Below, one piece after another: positions 33,033 to 44,728 of a DNA stretch of 64,000 nucleotides. The position numbers were made by a program, and so were the translations under genes. The DNA is from Linnemannia elongata. Lineage: Eukaryota; Mortierellomycota; Mortierellomycetes; Mortierellales; Mortierellaceae. The DNA is taken from positions 2,604,001 to 2,668,000 of the forward strand of contig JAXBDG010000004.1 in NCBI GenBank assembly GCA_036320915.1, written 5' to 3'. The notes beneath the pieces were generated by a model that saw nothing but the letters and a program-made list of their open reading frames with translations, had not been told where the DNA came from and made no database searches. The first letter of the stretch is position 1, and each line of letters begins with the position of its first letter.

Positions 33033-34559
33033 GACCAAGACATACCGGATTGACAGGCGAGGACCAATTTTTGATGGACAAAGATGGATCACCTTGGCGC
33101 GTATCCTATCATTTCGCGTTTTTATGTCTGTTCATCCTCAGTTAACGACTATTCTACGAGTGGACTGGCACGGCATCCGTGTTAGTGTCTATTTCTCCAA
33201 CGCTTTTCAATTTTGCTTAACTGCGTATTTGTTAACGTTGCCTGCCGAGTGCTTTTTCTCCCACACGGGAATCTAAGAGGGATTGCCAATTGATATATGG
33301 CAGGAAAAGAAAAATATCGCAAAACAAGAGTGAGAGCATCGTGCATGATTGTTTTGTCCGCTAGGGGGGGAAGGAAAAGAAACAAACAAAAGAACAAAGC
33401 ATAGGCGAAAACTTGTACTCCTACCATGGGGCATCACTGTGTTGGAGTTCTTTCTTGCTTTTCTCTTTCTCCCTCTCTATTTTTCCTCCTTGCAACACTC
33501 ACCTTGCTTCCTCTGCCTGTATACCCATCTCATTCATTCATCTTTACCATCAGGCTCCGTTTCCTTCATTGCACCTTACCCACAAAAAGCACCTGGTGTC
33601 ATACCAACATCCTTCCATCGTCCAACATCCTTCCATCGTCAACATCCTTCCAACGCCAACATCCTTCCATCGTCCAACGTTTTCTTCCTCTCTCACAGAT
33701 CTCTGCATCTTCTCCACGCTCAGTCAAGGTTACTTTCCTGCGTGTTTGTCCGTCTTGTACCTGATAAGCCCCAAGCTTGGAGAGGTAGAACCCTCGCGCT
33801 CAATACCTCAACGCACATACCACGCCCATCATTGCTAAACACATAGCCTCTACTCTTCATCCCTCAACCAGTAATTGCCCCTTTCTGCACAAAAGTATTT
33901 ACCTGCCTGTCTCCTTTTCGTTTTCCTATCTAACCAGCATCCAAAAACACATACAAAAGTTCTCACCACGTGCGTGATTGCTTTTTTCATCCATGGACAG
34001 TTGTGCTGGCGAGCAAAAGGAGTCTTTTCTTATTCCGCTTAGCGCGTGCTAACTCCCTCCTTCCAATAATGACATGGATACCTTCGTTTCTAGTCTCTCA
34101 AGTGTTAACCCACAACAGGCCAAGAGCAACAACAAAAACAGCCAACAAAAAAAAATCCTTTTCACCCTTTCACTGCCACCCAGGTAAGACCATCCTTTCC
34201 CTTGCCACTTTTTACTGAATGCATACGGGCTCTTCATGGGCCATTGACCGACACTCTGTATGCATCATGCATAGGTTTCTTCCCAGCACGCATCACCTTG
34301 CAGTCAAACACGCCAAATACGCCAAACAAGCAAACAGCATCATCATCTCCGTCTCCCTTCCCTACGTGAGTTGTATGTTCACTCGACGCTGTGGAATACC
34401 ATCTTATTGCCCTGGTCACATTGGCTCATAACGATTTGTTTTCCTTTATGTGATAGACCCTATCACTGTTTTCGACTCACCCTGTCCCATTGTCCCACAT
34501 TGTTGCAACCCTTCTCCAATCTCAAACACCCCTAACTGAGAACTTTGATTTCGCACACG
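33033..34559 (+). promoter_or_regulatory. NLR4 upstream region
   Basis: Starts where similarity to 14205 and 24730 begins. The AAGCTTGGAGAGGTAGAACC block lies at about 33771. At about 33600-33680, imperfect tandem copies of CAACATCCTTCCATCGTC (four or five) occur where the other copies have one. No gene seen. Confidence 0.55.
33605..33680. repeat. Short imperfect tandem repeat in NLR4 upstream region
   Basis: Four to five copies of a unit close to CAACATCCTTCCATCGTC, spacing 17-27 nt. NLR2 and NLR3 have a single copy at the homologous place. Confidence 0.75.
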
Positions 34560-34652
34560 GTAAGCAAAGACGACAGGGATATTGCGCTTCCTGACTTTTG
34601 TGTATCAATGTAACACTGTCTAATGGTCAATTGTTGCTCTGTTTACTATTAG
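34560..34652 (+). other. 5'UTR intron of NLR4
   Basis: Donor CACACG/GTAAGC and acceptor TTTACTATTAG/TGTATA bound 93 nt, branch-like TCTAATGG. Its first 24 nt are identical to the NLR3 intron. Confidence 0.8.
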
Positions 34653-34662
34653 TGTATACACC

Positions 34663-37600
34663 ATGTCAATGGAAACACATTCAACCCCACTCAGGCCGCC
34701 ACCTCACAACGCTCACTCCACGGCATCCCAGTCGAGCACCAACTCTGCCTTCGGGAGCATTGGCAGAGCAGCCAATGAGGCAGTTCGGCCTTCCTCGAGG
34801 GCCAAAAATCGATCCATCGGTCACGGCTTTGCAGCGATCGTTGTCAAAGGTATCTTGGTTCCCTCTGACCATGCAAGCGGCGACGCTAGCGATGGTTCCG
34901 ACAAGTCTGTCCCCTTCCGGCATGTACGCAGGCGGTACAGAATCTTCAACTTCTTCCGATCCCCAAGCTCAGAGCGTAAGGTCGAGAAGGCCCAAAGCTC
35001 TAGTCCCACGGTAGCGGTCAATCAACTCTCGACTTCTAGCACCGAGGCAACTCTTCATCATCTCTCAACTGTCAGTACGCAGGACAGTGGCGACACTGAG
35101 CATGAGGTCTCTGACGGTATCAGCATCGAACACTCTGACTTCAGCAGTATTGAAACCGAGCTGGCTGTCTCCATATGTTTTGACATGGAGCATGCAGTAT
35201 CCACCACCGAGATCACGAGCCCTGTATCTAATGTCCAGACATCAGCTGTGCCGACCAAACCTCGCGTGGCCGTCTTCTCGGAGAATGTGAGCCGACCTGT
35301 CGTTCCCATTACTCTGCCCAAGTGTGGATCTCGCATTAACACCACTCCTCAACTTGCCTTGTGCATTGGCTTGCTCCCCAAGGGCAGTGATCCCATCAAC
35401 CAGGAAGAGCATTTCTCACAGGTGTTGTCTTCTCGCACTGCTACCAAACTTTCTTGGATCAAGTCCATGAAGCATGACCCCGTCGAGCAGGAACATATCC
35501 GCTGGCTAGGAACTCGCATGGTGGATGAGTTTGCAAAGGACGCCTCTAAGGACTCAACCGAGATTGCGGAGATGGTGCTCATTGGGCCAGTCCTCGACAA
35601 TGAGCATTTTCGTCGGTTGCTGTCGTGCACCATCAGGGCATTCGACCAGGCTGTGCTTTTGGATGTCGATTTGCTGCAAGGTCTAGTGCAATTGGTCCAG
35701 TCTGCTCCCTCCGAGGTTCTGCTCCCTAGTGACCTGGTCAAAATTCTTCGTGTGCTCAAAAATCATCTACAAGACACTCATCTGCAGTCGTCAGTTCATC
35801 CTTTCCATCTCACGTTGGCTGTTTCGAGGTTGCTCGATGTAATGGCGGAGCACAAGGTCAAGGACTTGGATCGAGTTGAAGACCACGAGCCATTGTCCGG
35901 AGTGTTGTCGGGTTTGAGGGCCAGCTCAGATCCTTACTTGATGTACCAGGCATGCTATGCGTTCCAAGCACTGCAGTATGTGCCTAATAACGAGACTCCG
36001 CTGCAGGCAGTTCTCCGACACTCTACCGGGGTTGTGGATGGTCTGGTCAAGGTCTCAGCCGTGTTTAAGTTGGATCTTGGGGCTGTTCTCGAGGGACTCA
36101 GCAAGCTGCAGGACACCCTCGGAGATGTCGTTGAGATTGTTGGGACCGTCTACACTGGTGCCTGTTCGCTGATGGATAGTGGCCGAGGCGTTCTTGAGAG
36201 TCTGAAAGAGGGACTCGGGTCTGGTCAAAAGCGTCTGTGGTACGCTGCCATTCGTACCGCCAACGCCCTTGCTCAAGCAGGCCGACTCAAGGATCTCAAC
36301 ACGCTTATTTACAAGGTACCCTGTCGTCGTGACCCTTTATTCCAGTGGGGCATCTGCCAACTGCTGGGTGAGATCGCCTCCGACAACATCTGGGATCCTA
36401 GCGTCCGCCTGCAAGCCGTCGATCTTCTTGGAGAGCTGTACAAGAACGATCCACTGTGGGGCCAAGATGAGAGCGTCAGGACCTGGATGGTAAACATCAT
36501 CCGCCAACTCTGTGCGTCCACTCACCAGGCTGTCAGCGGCAACGCTCTTGCTCTGTTAAAGGACCTCAATCAGGATCAGAACACTGGCACCCATCTTCCT
36601 TACCCTCTCAGGAACCGGCTTCCTCTACCTGCATCGTCTCCGACGCTCGCTCGTGTGCAAAATATCCTTCCTCTCGAATACGATATCAATAAGCGCAAAG
36701 TCCAAAGGTTGAAGGAATGCCACCTGTCACTCTACATCCAGCCATTTGCCAAAGCCAGTCTGAGGGCCAAGGACGACGACACCTTTCCTCTCCTTGAAAA
36801 AGTGCTGGAGTTCCTGGCAAGCGAGCGTCAAGTGATGTTGATCCTAGGCGACTCTGGGTCTGGGAAATCGACATTCAATCGCCATCTCGAGCATCGACTC
36901 TGGACCGACTACAAGCAGGGTGGACCCATCCCATTGTTCATCAATCTTCCCGCCATCGATCGCCCAGACCTGGACCTGATCGCAAAACATCTGAGGGCCA
37001 ACAACTTTAATGAGGACCAGATCCAGGAGATGAAGCAGCACCGGCAGTTCATTCTCATCTGTGATGGCTATGACGAGAGTCAACAGCGTGTCAATCTGCA
37101 CCGAACCAACATGCTGAACCAGCCTGGGCAATGGAGCACCAAGATGGTCATCAGCTGCCGCACCCAGTTCCTTGGACTCACTTACTTCGACCGCTTCAAG
37201 CCACTGCCGGCAGATCGTTACACACCTGGCTCGCAGGACTTATTCCAGGAGGCCGTCATTGCTCCCTTCTCCAAGGACCAGATCGAGAACTATGTCGAGC
37301 AGTATGCGAACGCAAAAGATCCACAGACGACACTGTTGCTCCGGAATCAAGTTGTGTGGTCGGCGAAGGAATATATGGACAAGTTGACAACGATCCCCAG
37401 TGTCAAGGACCTCATCAAGAACCCTTTCCTGCTCACGCTTGCTCTCAAGGCTCTGCCTCGCCTGGTTGCCGCGAGTAAAGACCTGTCAAGCATTCGTGTC
37501 ACCCGAGTTGGACTCTACGAAATGTTTGTTGACCAATGGCTAGAGACGAATCAACTCCGTTTACGTATGAGCACACTGAGCAAGGAAGAGCTGACGGCAT

Positions 37601-40272
37601 TCGACTCGCTGGCGGACGACGACTTTATTGAATGTGGGATCAACTACCTGCTGCAACTGTCTGCGGCGATCTTTCAGGAGCAGGACGGATACCCAGTAGT
37701 TCAATACATCCATCGACGTGACAAGGACTCCTGGAAGGCGGCGTTCTTTGGGCCCGACCCCGAGGTCAGGCTGCTCCGTCATGCCAGCCCATTGATGCGC
37801 ACTGGGAACCAGTACCGCTTTGTTCATAGTTCTCTGCTCGAGTATTTCTTCTCCCGCGTCATCTACAACCCGGCCAAGGTTGACGAGCAGGGCTTTGACT
37901 CGTCAATGAGGACAACTTCCCCAGCCTCTCTCACATTCGACACAAATAGCCCTTTATACCAGAGAAACTTGCTCAAGGAGCCGTCGATTATCCAGTTCCT
38001 GTGCGACCGCGTCAGTCAGGATCCTATCTTTGAACAACAACTCCGCGCTGTCATTGACCAGTCTAAGACAAACTCCAGTGCCGCCACCGCCGCTACCAAT
38101 GCCATCACGATCCTGGTCAAAGCCGGTGTTGCCTTCCACGGTGCAGATCTCCGCGGCGTCAAGATCCCTGGCGCAGATCTTTCTTACGGCAAGTTCGATT
38201 CTGCGCAGCTCCAAGGAGCCGACCTGAGGGGTGTCAATCTCTTGGGAAGTTGGTTGCGGCAAGCGAATCTTAGCCATGCACAGCTGGACGGCGTCCAGTT
38301 CGGAGAGTTGCCACACCTCAAAGAAGAGGGTGAGGTGCAAGCCTGTGTCTTCTCGCCGGACGGAAAGATGCTTGGAGTGGCTTTATGGGCTGACGGCCTT
38401 GGTGTCGTTTTATACGACACCTCCACATGGCAGCGAGTTCATATAGCCACAACCACTGAAAGAGTCCGATCCTTGGCGTTTTCGCCTGACAGCCAACGGA
38501 TCGTATTTGGAGCCGAGAACGGAGTGATTCGAGTGTGGGATTGCACAAGCGGCGAGGTGTTGTTGGTTATGAACGGGGGCACTGATACCATAAGTTCATT
38601 GGAGTATTCGCCTTGTGGAAACCGCATTGCCTCTGCCTGCAGCGACAACACCGTGCGCTTGTGGAATTCGGAGACAGGAGTCTGCATGTTTGTATTGGAA
38701 AAACATACTGACAAGGTCCTCAGCGTCAAATTTACCCCGGATGGACGTCAACTTGTATCAGGAAGCTGGGATGAGACGATTCGGTTTTGGGACTCGGAGA
38801 CAGGAGAGCCAGGGAACATCTTGAAGCCTTTTTTGGGGTGGATTTACAGTCTTGCCTGTTCTCCAAAGGGTCGATGGATAGCTTCCGGTCACTATGGCGG
38901 CGACGTGTGGCTGTGGGATATGGTCTCCGGTAGCCGAGGTCCTGTACTGCAAGGTCACACCGACTTGGTTACGGGAATCGCATTCTCTCCGAACGATCAG
39001 TTGATCGCTTCCTCCAGCCGGGACCGCAGGGTGATGTTATGGGATGCATCTACAGGCGACTTTATTTCCACATATGACGGCCATTTGCACCCTGTGTGGG
39101 CCGTTGCCTTCTCCCCGGACGGTCTTACCCTTGCATCAGGATCTGATGACGAAACAGTGCGTCTATGGAAGGTGAACTCTAGTCGGTCCAGCATTGCGAT
39201 ACAAAATCAGATTGATGGCGCTCTTCTTGTGGCCTACTCTCCCGATGGCCTATCTGTCCTCTCTATCGATAGCCATCTTAGTATCCGACAAGGGGATGCT
39301 ACAACTGGATTGCGCGGATCAGTGTCGTGTGAGTTGCCGGACATGGAGTCGTTCAAGTGCCTGACGTTCTCAACGGACGTCGATCAGATCGCAACCGGCT
39401 GCGAAGATGGTGCTGTGCGATTGTGGGATCGCAAAACTGGCGCGGCAGGACCGGTCTTGGAGGGGCATTTGAGTGAGGTGTACGATATGACTTATTCAAC
39501 CTGTGGTCGCTGGATCGCTTCTTACGACGTCGAAGGGTTTGTACGGTTATGGGACCTTCGTGATACGAAGCAGCAATGTGTCCTCGCCAAAGGAGGTGGA
39601 GGCGAAATTGATTGGATCTCTGACTTGAAGTTTTCACCAACAGGTGATCAACTTGCGATCTGCTGGATGAACGGAATAGTCCGACTTTTCGATCCCGAGA
39701 CTAAAGCCCTCTTGATGTCCAAGAAACTTACGGAGGATCGGATATTGGCATCGGGCTATTCGCCAAATGGTCAACAGCTTGCTTTGAGTACAGAAACGTC
39801 GATTGCCTTGTGGGACCTGGAGTCGGATGAGTGTGATTTGAAATTGAGGGTGCCGCCTATCTGTCAGCAGGACGACTCAGATCATATTGTTACCTATTCG
39901 CCGTGCAGTCAGTTTCTGGCATCCACTGGTGCTGACTACAATGTGCATCTCTGGCATCGGCGGTTGGTCGAAGGGGGCACCTATACCTGGTGTCATGCCA
40001 TTTCTCTTGGTGTGTTTTCTGCAAAGCTCATAAGCCTGTCTTGGAATCCAGTTGTACCGGCAGAGTTCATCACTTCCTGCAGGGATGAGGCTCTCCAAGT
40101 ATGGCGAGTGTCGAGCGACAAGGGAACCGTGGCGGTCAAGATGCTCTGGGGCACCAACCTTCGGTCGCTCTGTACTGCAGGTGTGGTTCTCGATGGTGCG
40201 ACTGGTCTGATCCCGATTCACCGCAAGTTGTTGGCTCAGCGCATGGCTGTCGTTCGTCAAAAGTCCACTTGA
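34663..40272 (+). CDS. NLR4: NACHT-pentapeptide-WD40 STAND protein
   Basis: This encodes 1869 residues in one exon with the same start (MSMETHST) and layout as NLR3. P-loop GDSGSGKS at residue 729 and Walker B-like ILICDGYDE with its first Asp at 801. Pentapeptides (GADLRGVKI, GADLSYGKF, GADLRGVNL) lie at about 1160-1208. About 14 WD40 blades follow, the number expected for two seven-bladed propellers. Conserved blade cores such as VRLWD and FSPDG remain, while the residues next to them differ from NLR2 and NLR3. The segment before the helical region has an extra insert relative to NLR3 (about 35100-35180). It ends RQKST. It is the last gene of the tandem array. The family role in NTP-dependent sensing is established; the ligand and the output are unknown. 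Confidence 0.92.
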   Translation: MSMETHSTPLRPPPHNAHSTASQSSTNSAFGSIGRAANEAVRPSSRAKNRSIGHGFAAIVVKGILVPSDHASGDASDGSDKSVPFRHVRRRYRIFNFFRSPSSERKVEKAQSSSPTVAVNQLSTSSTEATLHHLSTVSTQDSGDTEHEVSDGISIEHSDFSSIETELAVSICFDMEHAVSTTEITSPVSNVQTSAVPTKPRVAVFSENVSRPVVPITLPKCGSRINTTPQLALCIGLLPKGSDPINQEEHFSQVLSSRTATKLSWIKSMKHDPVEQEHIRWLGTRMVDEFAKDASKDSTEIAEMVLIGPVLDNEHFRRLLSCTIRAFDQAVLLDVDLLQGLVQLVQSAPSEVLLPSDLVKILRVLKNHLQDTHLQSSVHPFHLTLAVSRLLDVMAEHKVKDLDRVEDHEPLSGVLSGLRASSDPYLMYQACYAFQALQYVPNNETPLQAVLRHSTGVVDGLVKVSAVFKLDLGAVLEGLSKLQDTLGDVVEIVGTVYTGACSLMDSGRGVLESLKEGLGSGQKRLWYAAIRTANALAQAGRLKDLNTLIYKVPCRRDPLFQWGICQLLGEIASDNIWDPSVRLQAVDLLGELYKNDPLWGQDESVRTWMVNIIRQLCASTHQAVSGNALALLKDLNQDQNTGTHLPYPLRNRLPLPASSPTLARVQNILPLEYDINKRKVQRLKECHLSLYIQPFAKASLRAKDDDTFPLLEKVLEFLASERQVMLILGDSGSGKSTFNRHLEHRLWTDYKQGGPIPLFINLPAIDRPDLDLIAKHLRANNFNEDQIQEMKQHRQFILICDGYDESQQRVNLHRTNMLNQPGQWSTKMVISCRTQFLGLTYFDRFKPLPADRYTPGSQDLFQEAVIAPFSKDQIENYVEQYANAKDPQTTLLLRNQVVWSAKEYMDKLTTIPSVKDLIKNPFLLTLALKALPRLVAASKDLSSIRVTRVGLYEMFVDQWLETNQLRLRMSTLSKEELTAFDSLADDDFIECGINYLLQLSAAIFQEQDGYPVVQYIHRRDKDSWKAAFFGPDPEVRLLRHASPLMRTGNQYRFVHSSLLEYFFSRVIYNPAKVDEQGFDSSMRTTSPASLTFDTNSPLYQRNLLKEPSIIQFLCDRVSQDPIFEQQLRAVIDQSKTNSSAATAATNAITILVKAGVAFHGADLRGVKIPGADLSYGKFDSAQLQGADLRGVNLLGSWLRQANLSHAQLDGVQFGELPHLKEEGEVQACVFSPDGKMLGVALWADGLGVVLYDTSTWQRVHIATTTERVRSLAFSPDSQRIVFGAENGVIRVWDCTSGEVLLVMNGGTDTISSLEYSPCGNRIASACSDNTVRLWNSETGVCMFVLEKHTDKVLSVKFTPDGRQLVSGSWDETIRFWDSETGEPGNILKPFLGWIYSLACSPKGRWIASGHYGGDVWLWDMVSGSRGPVLQGHTDLVTGIAFSPNDQLIASSSRDRRVMLWDASTGDFISTYDGHLHPVWAVAFSPDGLTLASGSDDETVRLWKVNSSRSSIAIQNQIDGALLVAYSPDGLSVLSIDSHLSIRQGDATTGLRGSVSCELPDMESFKCLTFSTDVDQIATGCEDGAVRLWDRKTGAAGPVLEGHLSEVYDMTYSTCGRWIASYDVEGFVRLWDLRDTKQQCVLAKGGGGEIDWISDLKFSPTGDQLAICWMNGIVRLFDPETKALLMSKKLTEDRILASGYSPNGQQLALSTETSIALWDLESDECDLKLRVPPICQQDDSDHIVTYSPCSQFLASTGADYNVHLWHRRLVEGGTYTWCHAISLGVFSAKLISLSWNPVVPAEFITSCRDEALQVWRVSSDKGTVAVKMLWGTNLRSLCTAGVVLDGATGLIPIHRKLLAQRMAVVRQKST

Positions 40273-41169
40273 TCTGATGGATGGGTGTGAAGGTGAGGAG
40301 GATGAGGAGCAGCCCTCATGGATCTTGACCGCCTGAGCAGAGCAAAAAAAAAAAAAAAAAGAAAGCGAATAATAAACCAAATACCGAAAATACACAACAA
40401 CAATGATAACACCTTTTGCATTTTTTGTTTATTTTTACATTTTCCCTATCTTTTTTTTTTTGACAGCGTTGCATTGAAAAGATGGTATTATGAAGATAGG
40501 GGGAATTTGGTTGTTGGGTTGCGAAACTCTTGACGCGTCCTGTTTTTTCTGCCATATTTTTTTTCCTTCGTTCTCTTTTCGTTAGATTCAGATACCTGTG
40601 TGATGTTTGTCCTTTTGGCATATATTCCAGCTCCTTGCCATCTACTGAAAACGGTATCGCTCTCAACAGAAAGACCCCCCCCCCCTCCAAAAAAAAAGAC
40701 CTGTAACGAGTTTCGGAACAAGGACTAGAAGAAAAAGAAACGAACCGAAAGAGACGAGTAGACAATGTACCAACGAGGACATGAGGGACAAGAAGGGATA
40801 TTGAGAATATGTCCGTTCAAGTAACAAAAGTATAACTATGAACGGCGGAGACTGACTATGGGCTTGGTAATTGTAATGTGTGTGTGTGTGGGGGGATAGT
40901 TATTACTTTTAGTTTTCATGTGTGGAATGGGACAACATTGGTCGGAAAGGCTTTGAGCAGCGCGCCCGTGGAGAATGAAACATGACTGAGGACCATTGGA
41001 AGGCGTGATAGTTACGAAAAATAAAATTGAAAGAGAGGAAGAAAGAGAGTCGACAGGACTTGAAGCCGCTCCATTACTTTGTTTTGTTTATTTGTTTGCT
41101 TTGTGCTCGCTTCGTTGATATTGGTATTCTACGATTGTGGAAATGAGAAAAGATGAAAAAGGGAACAGA

Positions 41170-41236
<67 letters not shown>

Positions 41237-42593
41237 GGGTGGGGGGGTGCTTTGGCCTTGAAGAATGCTCATTCATGCGTGCAACCGTCGAGAGGGAGAG
41301 AGGAGAGGGGCGAGGGGAGAGGGAAGAGGGGAGAGGAGAGGTATGAAAGGATGAAGAGCATGCATAGTGGTTGTGTACAATAAAAACAAAAACAAACCAT
41401 AAGGATACGACTGAGCGTTTGTGTCTCCAGATGGACAGACAAAGAAGAGCTGGTATTAGGTTGTTTAGTCAGTCTGTGTTGTTTTTTCAAAGAGAGGGAG
41501 CATTGGTCAACTGCTGAGGGCAGCTTGTTGTCGAGAGCCATGTCCCCAAACAACAAGAGATCTCGTCCCTCTTGTCCGACAACAACGTCAAGGTCGAGAG
41601 AAAAAGGGGGAGGTGTCAGAAGACGCGCTTTGTTTTCTCGTGTTTGTAGAGGGAGGGAGAGTGTGGAGAAGTAAGCTGGCTGTACAAGGGAATGAAGGAG
41701 GATGAGGTAAAGCAAGGGCCCTGACTGAAATTTCTGGCTGACTGCGGATATGTTGTATGTGCTTTGGTCATCTGAGACTATTACGGAAGAGGAGCGTATG
41801 TGTGCACAACTAGGCATTGGGTAGGAAGGGGAGGGGGGTGTGGATGCGGCTGAGAGCACCAGAGGAAAGAAAAAAATGAACCAAAGGCAAAAAGGGAAGG
41901 CTAAGGCAAAGGCAAAGCCAATGCCAAAGACCAATGGCCAACCAAGGGCGGACATAAAGGTTGTTTAACTGTGTTCATGCTCACTTTCTTGCCTTGAAGA
42001 GGGAGGGAGGCAATGTATTTTTTTTCCTTGTGTGACCTTGACGTCCAAGGACAACCGAGTAAGTAAGAGACAGTAACTGTAACTGTGAGTGAGCAAAGAG
42101 AATAAATAAATAGGTTTGAGTTCGGATGTGGTCATGGATATGGATATGGATGTGAATGTGGATGATGGTCATGGTCGTTCTGGTCTTCCTCGTCTCCTCG
42201 GCCCTGGCTGGTTGTCATATGATCACTACTACAAAAGAGATGGCGGCGAGCCAATGGCATCCCTTTCTTTCTATCACTTGGACCTGGCTCCTCTTCTTTC
42301 TTTTTAGCACCTTTTGCGTTTTCACTCTTTCTCTCTTCAACTTCTCTGTTCCCCCCTTTTTTCTCCACAATTGTTATCCACCCTTCTTTACTCGTGTGCC
42401 TCCTCTCTCTCTTGTCCTTCTCCCCTCCCACTTCACAGCAGCAACAACAATAAAAGCTAGCAACCACCTTTCTTTATTCTCTTCCCCTCCTTCCCTCTTT
42501 TGTTTTTACTCTCTCTCTCTCACACACACACTCACTCTTTCCCTCCCGCTTTCAAACTCAACAAACCTACTTCAAAGAAGCAAACAAGCAAGC
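40273..42593. other. Intergenic spacer between NLR4 and INSIG
   Basis: The left part (to about 41100) is the NLR4 3' flank shared with NLR2 and NLR3. The rest is unique, with a GA microsatellite and then a C/T-rich leader before INSIG. In-frame ATGs upstream of 42594 (from 42156) give a low-complexity extension I do not support. Confidence 0.5.
41174..41233. repeat. (GA)n microsatellite
   Basis: About 30 GA dinucleotides. Confidence 0.95.
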
Positions 42594-43320
42594 ATGGACA
42601 TGGACATGGAAATGGATGTCGACCTCAACATCGGATTCGACATGTCGATGACAAAGGACGACCTCCTCCTTTCAACCATCACCCCCTCCCCTTCCTGCGC
42701 CTCGCTCTATCAAATGTTCCAGGACCGCCGCTGTATGTCAACAGTCATCACAACCACAACCACAACCACAACAACAACTACTACTTCTGCTCCCTCCTCA
42801 CCAACCACGCCCCTGCCCAAGAGTTCCCTCGGTCTTGAATATTCCCGAGTCGAGTCCGACGATACCAACAGTACCGACAGTAACAACAGCAGGAGGAATA
42901 GCAGCAGCACATGCCAAAGCGTAAACGACAATAACGATGAAACATTGTCGGCGGCGTCATTTACGGATTTGGGTCTGGTCTCGGAAGGGCCTTACCTGTT
43001 TGTGTTTGACATGGCAGTGTCGCTGTATTACCCTATCCGAGCCTTGATCCTCTTTGCCCTCGGCTTTGTCTTCTCGCTCGTGATTGACCATCTCCAGACT
43101 CAGCATCGGTTAATCCAGTATCCGACCCAGACCGCCGCCCTTGCCAACATGTACCGACTTTGGGATACCGCCTCTTGGCTACCCCCCACATGCGGAGCAT
43201 CGGCCGTTTTAATCGGGACCATCTACCCCCTTGGCGATTACCTATGGTGGGGTCAGCGCGTCAACAGGAACAACCGGGACTGGTCCAGCGTCATGAGGTA
43301 ACCTTTCAAAGCATTATTCA

Positions 43321-43378
<58 letters not shown>

Positions 43379-44307
43379 CAACCCTCTCTTGTTATTGCGT
43401 TCCTATTTCTTATTCTACTGAGGACAACTGGTGACAAGAGTGTCTTCCACTATGAATACAACATGTATTCTTGCCAAGATACATTCTATTTTATTGATTT
43501 TCTTGGTTTTCTCGCTTGCACACTTGCTCCACCTTCATGCAAGTTATGAACGGCGATTATGGTCGGTGGTTACCCCCTCTTTGGCTTTTTTTTTATTTAT
43601 TTTTTTATTTTGCTATGCCAAGGCTATCACACAAACGGGTATTTGGTGGCGCACACCCACCCACTTGCCCCCGCTCGGATCCTCTTTTTTTGAGATACAC
43701 AACGGGTTATTCGACCCTCTGACCCCACATCACGAGCAAACCTACAAACAAACAAACAAGCAAAAAAGCAAACAACAATGCTAACCTTCATTTTTCTCTC
43801 TTGGTGTACTTTTAGGTGCTTTGGTGGATTCATTGGGGTCAATTATGCTGCATCCAAGTTACCATGGACAAGCAGTCTGCAGGTGTCATGCACACTTGCC
43901 TTGATCTCTGTTGGATTATGGTTCTGGTTCGATCGCACCTTTCACGGATTCATGATCTCGCTGACAGTCGCCTCTGCAGGAACTGTTGTCGCCTACTTTT
44001 TGGTTGTCAATGGATGGTACAGGTACGAAAGCAAGCCAGAACCGCAAATGGATATATTGAATATATGTGATCGAGAGTGCTTCATTGAACAATTGACTGA
44101 CCCGATCATTGTTTTCCTTACTTATTTTGCATAATGAACCATAGCTTCACAAGGGCGGATGTGTTTGGCGTTGGGTCGTGGATCCCTTGCATCTTGTATT
44201 CGTCGTCGGTGTGTTTTGGCAGCATTGGTCGACAACTGGACGTTGTTCCTGAGGCGTGGTACAACCACGACAACAACTCGAAACGGCTTCACCTTAAGAC
44301 CGATTAG
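42594..44307 (+). CDS. INSIG: INSIG-family ER membrane protein
   Basis: Three exons, 42594-43297, 43816-44022 and 44145-44307, join in phase to 357 residues. The N-terminal ~140 residues are low complexity (Asp/Met start, poly-Thr, Ser/Asn-rich). The C-terminal ~200 form the INSIG domain: several hydrophobic helices with motifs recognisable from animal INSIGs (SWLPPTCGA, DWSSVMRCFGGFIGVNYA, GLWFWFDR, FLVVNGWY, SWIPCILYS, GSIGRQL). INSIGs are ER proteins that bind HMG-CoA reductase and, in animals, SCAP, linking sterol level to reductase stability and SREBP processing. Fungal forms mainly act on HMG-CoA reductase. The start at 42594 was chosen because the upstream in-frame extension is C/T-rich low-complexity DNA. 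Intron 1 holds a CT microsatellite. Confidence 0.92.
43326..43376. repeat. (CT)n microsatellite in INSIG intron 1
   Basis: About 25 CT dinucleotides shortly after the donor at 43298. Confidence 0.95.
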
Positions 44308-44728
44308 GCACGCATTCAGTTGGACCTCGCCTCTTTCTTACTACCATTATACCAGTTACCAGTTACCAGTTACCCGCTACCAGCAACCCTCTTGTACCAT
44401 AACTACCTTTACCCTCTCACCCGTATCCTTCAGATATAATACCCCTTCCTGCCCTTGCTACCCAGCCATTGTAATAAAGTATGAAATTTTGTGACTTGGT
44501 CCCCTGGCGCTCATTTCTGACAGGCGCGTCTTATTTGATGTGCTGGCAGTTGGCAGTGCTCGTCTCGTCTTTCTTTTTTTTCTTGTTCACTACCACAACC
44601 TACCTCGGTGTTAACCCAGGAAACATCATCTTTGCCGAGAACAAGGACAAGGACAAGGAAAGCACCCACATTCAACATCATCACTGCATCATCAAACACC
44701 AGTAACGCGAGTTGAAGGAAGGAGAGCC

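Noticed and set aside
42156..42593. N-terminal extension of INSIG with hydrophobic stretch
   Set aside because: C/T-rich low-complexity leader; ATG at 42594 has a good context and begins the biased coding sequence.
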